64,000 bases of DNA, taken from NCBI GenBank assembly GCA_005408345.1, contig SEMN01000008.1, forward strand, positions 2,914,001 to 2,978,000, written 5' to 3'. The number at the start of each line of letters is the position of its first letter. Within the stretch, counting starts at the first letter, position 1. Source of the DNA: Macquaria australasica (taxonomy: Eukaryota > Chordata > Actinopteri > Centrarchiformes > Percichthyidae). A program made the translations under genes and the position numbers. Below are positions 12,101 to 25,201 of this stretch, piece by piece. The notes below the pieces were generated by a model that made no database searches, was not told where the DNA came from, and worked only from the letters and a program-made list of their open reading frames with translations.

Positions 12101-15100
12101 TCTGGACAGTTTGAAGCAAATCTCCCATTGTGTCCCACAGGGCGTGAAGATGTCCTCCCAAAGAAAAGCTGATAGCACGAGGGGTCAGAATCCCACGATT
12201 CTTGCAAATGACGGGAGGCCCTTGAGTAAGGCCATAAACCACAAACATGCGTCAGTAATTCGTCACTGATCCTGCAAACCAGACGATTATTTGTAGCACA
12301 GGGGGCAGTCCTCTAAGAATAACTGGAGCATGTTTGTGTTTGGGATAGGGTGCTGCGTCTGTTTGACAGTGACTAGTGTTTGACAGAAAAACCAAGAACA
12401 GGACGTTAATTTATAGAAGAAAAGAAAGAAGAGGAATTGTGTCAAAAAATGAAGCTCACAAGACATTAGAGACTACAGGTGATTTACAGTGGCGTTTGAC
12501 GTAAGCTGACATGTAAACACATTTTGCATCTGAAGAAAGGCAGCTCAGTTAACCACCATGGTAAGCCAGTCAGATGCTAGGTCTGGATGTGGTTTCAGAC
12601 CACCGAGCAGCCGTAATTAAAGACTACACGCCAAAAACAATCTAAGTGACAATCTGCGCCTCATATTCTGTGTGACAAGTTACTTGACCTCCATGATTGG
12701 AGTCATGTTTCTGATGAAATCCAACTTCTCCTTATCAGTTCAGGCCAATAGCGTGCTCGTAACCTCTCTGTCACATAGAGATTACCCACAGACAGCAACC
12801 CCAGCAAAAGAAAACTTCCTCTTCAGGCTTAAAGCAATCAGCAACCTTCTTTTTTTTTTTGTGAACCCCAAAGGAGAACACATGTTGGGAAAACATTCCA
12901 GAAATACCACAATGCCAAATGTAAACATGACCACACTTCTTCTTACTACAACAAGATTAAGCAAGCACAGCACAAACAGTTTCATTAGATTCAACATTAT
13001 CTCACATGAAGGTAAACTGGTTGCAACTATACTGTGTATGAGGTTTACTGCAGTGACACAAGCTGCCATGTACTGTCCCCCTTGACCTGTATGCGAGGTC
13101 TTGACCCTATGCCACGTACAGTATGTTCTTGTGTATGTAAGTTGACTTTATGTTCGCATATCAAATGCAGCAAACAAACAGATTGGGATGATGACTCAAC
13201 ACGTAGACGTTCATACATACAGCCGCTAGCCACTTCGGCGCTAACACTTTTGTCTTCCGTGCCCAGTCCCCTGTGTTTCTGCCTGAAGGCCACAGATAAG
13301 ACAAAGTTGTCTCAGGCTTTAGCTCCTGACCTCTGATGTCAGCACAGCACTGGAAATTTCTTTCCTTTCACGGCACAGAGATGTTTCCTTTGGAGAAAAC
13401 ACCCTGATAATGAAGCGTTAACCCAAAAAAAAGCTACTTTCCCTGAAAATCGGCTTTTCCCTGCTCTGAAGTAGGATTGTTGAAGTAAGCCAAGGGACGT
13501 TTACCAGGATCATAACACTTTTGGTTTATTTTTAGTCATGCATGTGCACTGTAAAAAAAAAAAAAAGTAAATAAGGAGCTTGAAATTTCTCTCACATTGT
13601 TATTAGGCTGCAGCTCTGAAATTCTTCAGATTCCTGGTTGCCAACGTCATTATTCTGTGCACGTTTCAGGTACTGTGATGTATGTGCAATGATCAAATAT
13701 CACCCTGTCAGGTCTTGTGTCACCGCCATGCACTGCATTTACAGCAAGCAGCCACTACAAGTTTTATGTTACATCAGCCCCAGTAGACATGCACAGCACA
13801 GGAAAACATGCCATGATACTCTATATTTACATTACATATTTATATATGATTATATATTTGAAAACAACTGTAGATTGTGGGATTTCTAAGTCACCCAAAT
13901 GTTAATTTGTTAATTTAATTTAAGCCCCTAGTTTGAATTTTTTCAGCATAAGGTCTGGATTAAAGGAGTGGCACATGGAAGCTTGCTTACAATGAGATTT
14001 TCAGCCAAAGCCCAAACAGATAAAAGGAGATTACCTGTTCCTGCTGTTGTTATGGCGCTCTGCAGCGCACTCACGATCACACCTAGGTAATGAATAACTG
14101 CAGAGTAAACCAAGCTCCCTGAGTGCAATACATCCAGTGCCGTTATTAAACCAATCAATCACTCAGGCATTGGCTTGTACAATTAGTGATCTGTGCGTCT
14201 CTCATATTTCATGCCTGGAAAGCCAACTTTATTGGTTTGAATTTGTAGCACCGGATTTTGGCATTGTAACTGCTTCACGAGCTAAAATTACACATAATAA
14301 AGCAGAACTAGTCCTCGATTGAAAGTACAAAGCAATGACACACAGTATGAAGACACGAAATGTCTGCCTGTGGTAACAAGAGACTTCATGTTGTTCCAAA
14401 CTGGCTTTAAAGTGATGCAATTGGCAATAAACTGGCTTTTGCCTACATCCAAAAGATGTTACTTCACTTGTTTTAATTTCCTGGTCCTGTGGAGCACTTT
14501 GTGACATCTGTTGAAAAGTTCCATATAAATAAAGTTTGTTTGCTTGTTAACATCTTTTTCTTCACCCTTTCAACTGATTAACAAGATGCTACCTCATAAT
14601 GTGTTGCCAAGCGGGACCGTTTACTTTAGCAAAACACACAAAAACACAAACCAGTAGAGGACATTGATCTTCTAAGTTGGTTTGTGTTCAAGTTAGTGTT
14701 TGCTTAAATATATCTTTGATTGATGATCTCTTTCTTTGCTTACAATCTCCCCTCCAAGAGCCCCTAAGATAAATGAGCTCACAACAATCTGAGCTAACAT
14801 TTAGACACTGAAAGTAAATATTAATTTTATGTTAGTGAGAGCATTAAATCAAGCAAAACAAACACGCAACTGTATTGTTGCTAAACACTAATTTTGTCTA
14901 AGATGTGGTTTTGGTTGCAGCTGGTGGATTTATTCAGCATAGAGGCTAAATTATTACAGCTCAGCTTGTGAAACCTTATGGGTGTGAGTTACAGTGGAAG
15001 TTTGTGAAACGTAGAAGTAAAAAATAAAAGTTAGAGGTAGCCTGAAAAACAGTGCCAATATATCTTCTAAGGACAATTTAATGTATAGCAGCAAAACCTT

Positions 15101-15435
15101 AAGTCCCTATGGGAATACTACACTGACTTCATAGGAGATTAAAACACAAGGCAGCTACGAAAAGGTCACTGAACTTCATGCAACGTCCCGTATATAGCCA
15201 ACGTTACTCAATCACAGAATTGCATTAGTTTAATGGTAAATTTTGTCAGGAAAACATTTAGTCTCACGTCAACAACCGCAAACAAGCCTGTAATAATCAA
15301 CTCCAGCGTGAAACTGAACACATGTGATGCTGTGCCATTGCTTAAAAAGATGAATTTACCTAATTAAACGCTTGGTAGTTCACTTAAAGGCATATCTGAG
15401 CATTGTTTGCAGTCAGGAGGACATGTTCTTCTTAC
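9175..15435 (-). other. ece1: ece1 5' intron between the distal first exon and the tail exon
   Basis: About 6.3 kb with no ece1-like coding exon apart from the ECE-1d-like start at its 3' end. A short A/C-rich CA run is at 11396-11410, a poly-A run at about 13552-13566, and a retroelement-like tail (gcactttgtgacat...atataaataaagtttg) at about 14493-14540. Other alternative first exons used in mammals (1a, 1b) were looked for and not recognised. Confidence 0.6.
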
Positions 15436-15600
15436 CCTGCTGTCAGATGGTCCGCCGCCACTGCCGTGACTCCGCCGTGCTTTCTGACCGGGGACAGTGT
15501 GTGAGCCTGGGCTGCGACAACCAAAGACACTGCGCTTCACTGTCAAGATAGTTCACGTCCCACTGAAACTGTCTCCGCCACACCGCTACCCCGGAAATCA
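15436..15600 (-). other. ece1: ece1 distal first exon (5' UTR) and CpG-rich promoter region
   Basis: The minus strand here is GC- and CpG-rich, unlike its surroundings, and ends in the donor CAGCAGG|gtaaga (donor bases at 15435-15434). The exon is open in the frame that joins MSTYKR but contains no ATG, so it is most likely 5' UTR for the isoform that starts at 9132. The upstream limit is a guess; no TATA box was seen, consistent with a CpG promoter. Confidence 0.55.
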
Positions 15601-16729
15601 CCTCACACTCGCGTAAACGTTTCTAAAATAAAACTTCTCGGGATGTCCTGTTGAAGTGTGAAAAAGCCATCAAGCGTGAAAAAAATAAATAAAAAAGCAG
15701 CATTGTTTTTGAGCACATTTTTATTAACTTACCGCTTGACTGAACTAGGTTAATATAACCTAATCTTTCTGTAAATCTCATTTGTAGTCCATTTTCTTTT
15801 CCACCCTACTTTACAGAATGTCCTGCCTTATTTTTAAACACATTTGGCACATTTTCCACCTGGTAGAGATACAGAGCTAACCTATAACTATCTCACTTTT
15901 AGTTCCACAGGTAACAGCTCACTCTGCATTAACTGAACTACGAGCTGTCTGTCCCAGTGTGTCAGATATGGGCGTTTATCCAAATAATGCCAATTTAAGT
16001 ACCATTCTTGGGTGCTGGTACTTGAGTATTTCAATTGTATGGATTTAATATTTACTTCTTACTGCTTTAGTGTTAAGGCTACCCATATTTGGCTAACTTC
16101 ATCCCTCATCAAACGGTTTATGTGCCTATAGTTTTATAACACACTTAAGCCCCTCATATACTTCACAATAATATCAGCAATTGACAGCATTATAATCTTA
16201 AAATAAACCAAAAAGTAGAAGCTCCACTTTGCTCGGTGAAAGCTCTCTTGGCCTTACTGGATCTGCTTCTTCTCTGTAAATATTGATTTTCCAGGCAGAA
16301 AGACCATTAAATAGCCTACTTTGAAACAACATAGGGTGAGTTGGGTATAAAAGCAATCGAAAGTAGGTTACAGAGGCCAGCTTTACACACACAAAAAATC
16401 ACTAATGAGTCTACGGTGGGTTCAAAATATCCCATAAAAGCTATAGGCAAAAAAAAAGTCTACCCCAACACATATGCTACACTATTTGGTTGGGTGGTTG
16501 GTTGGGGAATTCTATGTTAAATAGGCAATTGGGACTAGGAGTATGTAGGTAAAGAGAAAAAAACAATCAAATAAAGAAAATAGGGCTGCAGATGTTGTAT
16601 CTCATATTATGATTGAGATTATCTCACCTGGAAGCCTGTTCAGCTGCTACCAGTTTACAACTGTGAGGGTACAGTGACATCCAAAGGAGGCTGCAGTAAA
16701 CAGCAAGGAGCATGTACAAGTTTATATTG
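15601..16729. other. Intergenic, head-to-head gap between ece1 and alpl
   Basis: AT-rich, with no exon-like reading frame. Together with the repeat at 16730-17305 it separates the two divergent promoters by about 1.9 kb. I see no feature I can name here. Confidence 0.5.
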
Positions 16730-17305
16730 TCTAATTACATTTCATGTTACTTTATACTTCTACTCCAGGGAAATATTGCAAAGTTTACTACATTTTCTTG
16801 ACTGTTGTAGTTTTTAGTAACTTTACAGATTAAGATTTTACGTTCAAAACATACTATCAGTTTATAAAACATGACGCATTTTTATGGATGTTCTTGTGCT
16901 TGTCATTTAGTTTTACAGTAATTTTATTGTATCATTGTTTGTAATTTATTTTTTGCATTGTTAGTTTTGTGTTGTTTTGTAGTCCCTAAAAAAATAAACA
17001 TTAAATAAATAAAAAAAACTATGGCACTATGTATAAAATACTTTAACTACACCTCAACCAGCTACAACATTACATCTCTGTATTAGTGCATCAGTAATAA
17101 TCATCCAATATTACAACATATCATAGTGTAAGTAACACTTACAGGGCCGTTTTTCTGCATGAGTACTTTTCCTACTTTAAGTACATTTTTTTCTGATAAA
17201 ACCTCTGCACTTTAACAAAAAAATGTAATGCAAGACTTTTACTTATGATGGAGTATTGTTAAATTGTGGTATTGCTACTCAAAGTATATAAATACTTACA
17301 CCACT
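16730..17305 (-). repeat. Interspersed teleost repeat next to the alpl promoter
   Basis: Contains inverted forms of phrases typical of a common fish repeat (cttacaccactg at the right end, ctttaagtacattttt, gcaagacttttacttatgat). The same family occurs in the opposite orientation at about 61193-61640, which starts agcagtggaagaagtatcca and contains agtaaaagtcttgca. Its right end lies only about 200 bp upstream of the alpl TATA box. Boundaries are approximate. Confidence 0.6.
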
Positions 17306-17502
17306 GTAGTTACAGTATAATTATGGTGCTCTGTCCTTGAAGCAATGCATCGGTCGTCAGACAGGCGGAGCTCTCGGTCCATCCACTCCCACAGCAACAG
17401 CATGGAATCGTTATTTCTAAGGTTTTTTTGTTTTTTTGCCCCTCGTGGGATACAGACTGCTATTCTCAGACCCTCAGAGCCAGAGTCGAACAAGTGTGGC
17501 CT

Positions 17503-17509
17503 TATAAAA
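17503..17509 (+). promoter_or_regulatory. alpl: alpl TATA box
   Basis: TATAAAA stands about 110 bp upstream of a good donor (GCA|gtaagt at 17618) and in the right place and strand for the alpl leader exon. Transcription would start near 17530-17540. This is inferred from position and motif, not from transcripts. Confidence 0.6.
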
Positions 17510-17532
17510 AGGACCGTGAAAGAATCGACAAG

Positions 17533-17617
17533 GACACATATTTCAAGGTGAAGGACTGAATGAACTGCAGGCACATTTGGTTCTAGATTTCTGTCCCGGA
17601 GAAAAACGCCACTTGCA
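17533..17617 (+). other. alpl: alpl non-coding exon 1 (5' UTR), start approximate
   Basis: The segment between the inferred start and the donor gtaagtaaaac at 17618 has no useful ATG frame. Mammalian ALPL also has a separate non-coding first exon, with translation starting in exon 2. The first base is estimated from the TATA box. Confidence 0.5.
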
Positions 17618-20113
17618 GTAAGTAAAACAACAGTGCAACTTTTATTTGGCTTGTTTTACACAGATAACATGTTGCTTTTTTGGAGAAACGCGCTGTCAGA
17701 GTGTCAGGCTGAAATTTGGTTAAAGGGTTGTTATCCTACTTTGCATCTTTCCTCTCAGCATCCGCTCTGAATATTGCTGCGACTTTATCCTTGTTCTGAA
17801 GCATTGTCAAATGATCCACGCTGGGGGTGTAAAATGTAGATTTATGGTCAACTGTTGCACCGAGACCAGTTTTGTTCTCAGCTGATCCTTGGTGGACTTC
17901 AGCTGTTACAGTTTTAATTCATTTTCAGACAGGATCTTATGCTGTGATTTTTGTTGGCAACCTGAAAGTCATTTACACAGTTAGAAATTGCAGAAGTGCT
18001 TGTAGTGGGTCCATGGGTTTCCCTGCACTTACTCCTGTTTCCTCACCCATTTAATGTATAGGAGGGTGCATTAAAATGCAATTCTGTCCCCATTTATATC
18101 TTATTTGGGGTTTTTAATGACAGGATCTCACATGTGGTGTGGACTTTTGTAGATATATTTGGGAGTTTTTTTGGGAGTTTGGGAGGCTCTACTTTAGACT
18201 GACACCACCCATGAAGTTCTTGGCACAATGATTATAAAATGTGTTTTATTATATTTTATCTAAATATTAGTGACAGATAAGACCTTTACTGAAATAGGTA
18301 AAAAATAAAAATAAATAAATAAGTAAGATGTCCTCCCCTTGCAGTGTGAAATTCTGCTTAAATAGTTATTCTGTGTGCATACAAGAGTTTGGATGAGGCA
18401 GCCTGGTGTGAGAAGCAAACCAAGTTGCCTATTTAAAAATTGGCAACTGCGTTTAGTCCCCTTGGCAATCAGAGTGATCAGAGACAGAGAAGATAACACA
18501 GTCTCGTCTGTCTGAAAACCAGGCACAGCACGATAAATGTAGAGTTTTACTAGAATATTTTGGAGCCTCCATCTATCAGCCCTCCACTTCTGAGCATAAT
18601 TAAAACCCTAATCCCTGCTTTGGAGCTGCTACCTGCTGGAGTGACACATTTAAGTGCCTGTGTGACTAGTTGCTTCAGGCTTTAACAGCAGCTCAGCAAG
18701 GAGCTCAGGCGGCAGAGTTATTTACTGCTGGTAAATTTCACCCCATTTGACACGAGCTGGGTTTTGGATACATTGGAGCAGCCGAATGCTTGGCGACACC
18801 ATGACTGAAGTGGGATTTCACGTGATACTGACCACTGCCCTGACTAGCGTGCTGCTGGCGGCCGTGGTGGCACTGCTTTGTTACTTTACCTGCAGACTGG
18901 CTGGTTCACTGCCCCTGGGTGGACCTGGCAGATTTTAACGGACCTGCTGCATCTATGGGAAGGGCATGGCAACTGGCTTCTGGCATGTCATCTCGGATTA
19001 ATAGTGTACCTTGTTATTATACCCATCAACTTCTGCCTGGTTGGTGCAGGATTTTTTCTTTTGGTTCATACTTGCCTGTTTCTTATTACACCAGATAGAG
19101 GCTGGCACAGTTTCCATTCTCAGCAAGATTTAGGAGGTGTTGACAAGGCGAACTTTGCAAGCTGTTTGGAATTAAAGTCAGTAAGAAAAGTGGAGTTCAG
19201 AGATATGGTGCGTGTATAGTAAGTGACAACAGGCCAGGGCTTGATGGGAAACACAATTAACAAAATAGATAGCAATTTAACTATATAATGCTATACTTAT
19301 GTTGCAATTGGAAGGTTATGGCATTATAGACGTTTGCACGCATCCCCATTCATACTCAAGAAAAGGAAAAATCTTCCTATCAGAATTGCACAGGTGAAAG
19401 ATTTTTGCAATAAAAGAATCTTGAGGTTTTTTTTCTCATGGGCGGAGGTGTCCAGTCAATCATTTGGTGTTAATCAGCTTTATTATGGCCCTTAAACCTC
19501 TCAGTGCTATGGAGCTCAATCCCATTAAAATGACCTTGACTATAAGCACAGGGAAGAAAGGAGAAGGGTGTGGATAATTATAGATGAAAGCTTGACTGGC
19601 CAGGACCCATAAGGACCCCTGATGTGAAGACTTACATTCACAGCGAAGCCTTCAGCTTAACTTTACCAAGCTTTTCTTTTGTTTCTGCTGCTGTTCAACA
19701 ACAACAACAACAACACACACACACACACACAAAATATCATCAACACAGCTTTGATGACATGAAAACAGAACAGACCGTTGTTGCATTCTCCTAGTGCCTT
19801 ATTTCGCCCATTTCTGTGAGAGAAGGGAGAAAACAATATTGCCACTTCTCTCTATAATTTCTGTTAAGGTCCCGCTAAGCAAAGAACCAACACTCCACTA
19901 TTCAACAGGACAAGCCTGTGACTATATTGGTCACTTACAGAGAGTGGTTATTTGAAGCGATACAGCATGAGCAAGAAATGTGTTGTGTGCCTGAAACGAG
20001 TGTGTTCAGTTAAATCATCAGAGTAAATAGATATTAAACCAGTATGTCAGAGTCAGTGTGTGACGAGATGACACAGACTTAATCACCAGTGTGTGTTCTC
20101 TTTCTCTCACTAG
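17618..20113 (+). other. alpl: alpl intron 1
   Basis: About 2.5 kb. It holds an orphan hydrophobic reading frame at 18801-19219 (listed separately) and a CAA/CA microsatellite at about 19696-19731. No other exon-like signal was seen. Confidence 0.5.
18801..18938 (+). other. Unassigned small ORF with a predicted membrane helix (alpl intron 1)
   Basis: From ATG at 18801 the frame encodes 45 residues: MTEVGFHVILTTALTSVLLA and then AVVALLCYFTCRLAG, a clear hydrophobic helix. Another frame opens just before it ends (18878-19219) and is also strongly hydrophobic (LIVYLVIIPINFCLVGAGFF). The region is less AT-rich than its flanks. I do not recognise a family. It may be a decayed gene or retrocopy, an alternative exon, or chance. 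Confidence 0.2.
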
Positions 20114-20206
20114 CTGTGAGGCGACTGCAGACAGGCTTCCTCAGCTTCTCAAAGTAGCATGTTATGGCTGTCTAGAGTGACGTGTCAGCCACACAGAGAC
20201 GACAAC
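20114..20206 (+). other. alpl: alpl 5' UTR portion of the signal-peptide exon
   Basis: A pyrimidine-rich run ending in tctcactag at 20113 is a good acceptor for joining non-coding exon 1. An alternative acceptor, gactgcag, is at 20130. The choice does not change the protein. Confidence 0.5.
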
Positions 20207-20279
20207 ATGAAGGTGACAGCCCTGCTCATCGTTTGCTCCTGTCTGATCTTGGGGAGTTCGGAGAAGCCACAATTCCCTG
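20207..20279 (+). CDS. alpl: alpl coding exon 1: start codon and signal peptide
   Basis: The first ATG (20207-20209) is preceded by gacaac and opens a 24-codon segment, MKVTALLIVCSCLILGSSEK then PQFP, a typical secretory signal peptide. The donor is gtaagt. The exon's 5' UTR part probably begins at 20114 after a tctctcactag acceptor. Confidence 0.93.
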
Positions 20280-23200
20280 GTAAGTTAGTGTGTTGTTAGT
20301 CAGTCGCCACAAACAAACCAACTCCAAAACAACTGTCCAGCTGCCTGTAATGCAACAGGAGATGTTTAGCAAACACTGGAGGTTTTCAACGTTGTAGGAG
20401 AATGTTTAGAACCTTTTAAGGAAGTTTTATCTATCCGAATGGATTTCCTGTTTTTTCAAAACACTGGATATTTTTACAGCTGTGTTCAGCTTGGCGGCGC
20501 CAAGAAAATAACAGGAATTCATTGTTCGATCACAAATGTAGGAGATAAACGTGTATTTGTCGTGTAAAAACCAAATGTGTAGAATATGGATTATTAACAT
20601 GGGAAATTGTATGTCGCTTTTAGATGATTTTTGGAGACAATTAGAGCTGCAATGATTAGTCAATTAATCGATTAGTTGATTGACATAAAAGTAATCTACA
20701 ACTTTTTGATAATCAAATTATCGTTTTAGTCATTTTTAAAGAAAAAAGCCAAACGTATGCTGGTTTCAGCTTTCAAATGTGAGGATGTTATGCTTCTCTT
20801 TGTCATACATGATAGTAAGCAGAATATCTTGGGTTTTGGACTGTTGGTCGCATAAAACAAGACATACGAAGACAACCTGACATAGACAAATAGGCATATA
20901 GACAAACCTGTGTCTGCTGATTCTTTGGAACTATCCAAAGCTAACCAGATTTGTTTGTTGCCATATACAGAGCAAGAGAAGGATCCCAAGTTTTGGAATG
21001 CTTGGGCCCAGCGGACCCTGAAGAATGCTTTAACTCTGCAAAATCTCAATCACAACAAAGCAAAGAATCTCATCCTCTTCCTTGGAGATGGTAAGCCACA
21101 ATATCATTGTGTTTACAGCCTGATTTGTGGCAAGAAATTATGAAATTTCCCCAAATGCTGTGTGAATCCACTCAAAGGTGGAAGGTAACTTTGCTGCAGA
21201 AGGATCTGAATTGCAGTAAGCTCATCGCTAAAGACCCACTTTTTCCAGCCGAGCCAACAGTTTAATTTGAGCTGAAATGATGTTATATAGAGGATCCAGT
21301 AATCCAGGAGAAAATGAATGAGATTTTTCAAATGTTTTCTAACATTAGAGGTGAATGAATAGTATCAAACAAAACAACTGTGCTGCCACCAGATCACTGG
21401 GCTTCTGTTCGTGCTGGGCCGCTCATTGGTCACACAATAACCTTTATCCTCCATTGGGCCTCTGCTCTCTCTGTTTGGACTATAGGCACAGCATGGCATT
21501 CTTGCACACTGCTGCATGCATGGTCTTGTTAGCATAGTTAGAGAATAACAGGCTGCATCTTACAACTTAAAAAAAAGAAAACAAAGTTGGTAAGACACCA
21601 CAGGGAATGATTGTCTTACTGGAAAATGTTTCCCAGACATTGTCTACCTTATACCAGTAAAGTCTCAGGATTCTGCTTAACAAGACTCAGCTGCACAATG
21701 AATTGTTTCCTCCGTTTACCTCTTAGTGTCAGGTTTTGTGTAACGTACATACTTTATTTATTACTTTCTATAACAGTACTGTAAGTTATCCAACAACACC
21801 TGGGGCAATTGGTACTTGGGAATATTCCGCACAATTTGTTTTCTTCCTGCGTACAATACAAGAAAGGCGTGGTTTACCTAGTTACCTAGAAGTATATTCA
21901 ACTGTTTCTCATATTTTCCTGTGATTATCTTTAATTTCAGGCATTCACTTTAAAAAACTAAACAACAAAAAGTCATGGAAAATTAAATTCATCCAGGTGT
22001 GGCAGGTTACGGATTTACAAAGAGGTCCTCACTCCCTGTGACCTAAAAAGTATAACACACAGTTTCTCATATTTACCTTTATTTATCTTCAATTTCAGGC
22101 ATTCATTCTAGGCAACCAAACAACAAAAAGTCATGGAAAGTTAAATTGATCCTGCCAGTTACAGATTGACTACACAAGGCCCTTTCTTTCTGTGACCTAA
22201 AAAGTATCTGTTTTGTTTGCATTTGAGTTTTTTTTAATCTTCTTTTTCTTTAAGTATCTATTTTTGAAGTAATTTGTATTCTAGAAACAGCAGTTCATCT
22301 TGTTCTAAAATGTCAAAGGAAGCGAAAATCTGTTGCAAACTGTGCACAGCAATTAATGAAAAGTGTTAATGTTTGTCTTGTGCAGTCTCTTTCTCTACCG
22401 CCCTGAGGGAAAGTGAATGCAATCCTAACAGTCGAGCTGCTTTTGGTGTTTAGGGATGGGCGTTCCCACGGTGACGGCTGCTCGAATACTGAAGGGTCAG
22501 CTGAACGGACAGAGTGGAGAAGAGACGCAGTTGGAGATGGACAAGTTCCCTTTCGTGTCTTTAGCCAAGGTCTGACTCGGCCATTATTATATCATACAGT
22601 ATGTCACAATGTATTAATCTTGCTGTGGCCATTAATGGCTTCCTGACAAGACCGGTGACCGTAAACAGGGTCATTCAGTATATCACGTCATACTGACAGT
22701 ATATTATGTTACAGATTAGATAAAAAAGACAGAAAAAAAGACAGAAATCATATTGTAGTTTGATTATTTATAGGTTATGAATCATCAGAAAGTATGAACA
22801 TAAACCAGTTAAACTATAAGTCTGGCGATGCTCTATATATGTTTCTTACTGTCAACAAATCCCATGAAAAGACCAAAACTAACAATTAACTGATCCTACT
22901 AACAAGTGTTGTCTGTGTAGCCAGAGTCTGATCTAGTTTATTCCTCTGTGCCGTAGACCTCCATTGTTGTCCAAAAACTATTAAACACATCAATGAGCCT
23001 CACCGTTGCACTGGATGACATGTTCTTTCATTAGATGAACACAGGCACTCTAACATAAGGTGGTGTCCTAGACAAGATCTGAAATTAAAAACATGTTTTC
23101 TTATTACTGTTGACTACATTTATATATTTATTAGTCATATCAGGTTACATTTACAAGTTCCTAATAGTGCCTCCTCTGTGAGTACTATGGGAAAAGCAAT

Positions 23201-25119
23201 CTGGCCACTTACATAAACTGAGAACTTCCTGGAATGATCCTGTTGATGACAAAATCTATTTGGATTATCCAGAGAAAACAAGGTTTGGAGATTTGTAGAA
23301 AAAAGTCGGATACTATACAAATGATGAATAATCTGTGTGGAACAGCTCATACAAAATCAAAGTGTTGAAAGACTTGAACAGACCTAATTAATGAAGGTAC
23401 CTGTGTAAAATTGCACATATTCCTGCTAGAAAGAACTTTACACATTACGGTATTGATAAGAATCAGTCACATATATACTAATGATTATTTTCATTATCGA
23501 TTAATCTGCTGATTATTTTCTTATTAATCGTTTAGTCTATAAAATGGTAGAAAATAGTAGAAATGCCATCACAGTTTCCCACAGCCCAAGGTGATTTTTA
23601 TAAAATGTTTGTTTTGTCTGACAAACAGTCCAAAAATAAAGAATGTGTAATAAATGTGTATTATTCTGTGGCTCAATATAGTCCCCAACACATTTAATAT
23701 TATACATTAAATATATATTATATTATATCTTTTTTAAAGATAAAACTATATATTTGTGACATGTTTTTAAAGAGTTACATCTTCAATAGGAACAAATGGG
23801 CCTGGGGCTGAGAGCCACAGACAGGATGAGGAAGTTAGAAAGTATTGAGAGAAGGACTAACACATTGTTGGTCTTGGCCAACAACAGCTTTATCCTTTAT
23901 CACAATAAAACTGTTTTTGACATGCTGTCATTGTAGGAATAGCACTAGTCCAGTTAGTGTCATGTCTTAACAAATTACATCGCACACCATTATTCATCAT
24001 CAACACCCCATTACAAGCACATCAGAATGACTATCAGATATCCTATTTGATATCTGAATTCTGACCACATGTCAATCACCTGTGTCTCTGCAGACATACA
24101 ACACTAACGCACAGGTGCCAGACAGTGCAGGCACTGCCACAGCTTACCTCTGCGGGGTCAAGGCCAATGAGGGCACGGTGGGAGTGAGTGCAGCTGCTGT
24201 CCGATCCCAGTGTAACACCACAGAGGGCAATGAGGTCACCTCCATCCTCAGATGGGCCAAGGACGCAGGTAGAGTGACATTAAATAAACGTAACTAAACA
24301 CAAGCTTCTTTCACAGACCTTTCTTTGTCTACAGGGATGCAGAATTGTAATTTTTCAGATGTTTGCAATCAATTATCATGCGTTTCATGTCCGAGGAAAC
24401 CTAATTGTGGTTGTAGGTAATGTTGTGTTAATGGGAAATGGGAATACTCACTGATCGCTCAAAGCAATGACTTTGAAGTGTTCCTGAAAGTGATGCTCTT
24501 AATACACCACTCTGCTCATTCCCTTTTTCAGCTGTTCATCCTTTGAACCAAAGTCATCCTTAGAGCAGTTTGTAAGTGACATTGACTTAACCCAGAGAGC
24601 TAATTTTTTTATGTATTGTCATTTTAAACGACTTTTAATCATAGATTTGTCAAAAATCTCTATCTGGCCATCATTGTTAAGAAGTTTTGTCATGTCTTTG
24701 GTTGTTTTTGTTTTACTTCCCGAACCCTGATTTGTCTGCATCCCTTCCAATTTGAATTGGTTTGTAGTGTTGTTAGGACATAAAAAAACAGTTGCACATG
24801 GGTTTAGGGGTGGCTTCAATTTCAATAATTACTTCAATGCTGTTTCCATAGAGCCACATCTTAACAAACAAACATGTTAGTTCATAAGCCTAAAAGTGTC
24901 CAAATGAATGACATCAGATTTTCCTCAAGAATGTGCTTTTACCCACCAAGGATACATCACGGAGTACATCAGTCTGCTGGAGCATATGTTGTGCAACACA
25001 ACACTTTAAAGATACACAATGAAAGTCACCACAAAGAAGGAGATGTGAAAGGATTGAGTACTATGGATTTTCAGAGGGCCGTAGAGGGGATAAGTTAGGG
25101 GTGGGTGAGGGTCAGGGTC

Positions 25120-25201
<82 letters not shown>

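Noticed and set aside
15364..15546. Minus-strand frame in the GC-rich region as ece1 coding sequence
   Set aside because: It has no ATG; it is open but better explained as 5' UTR of the distal first exon.
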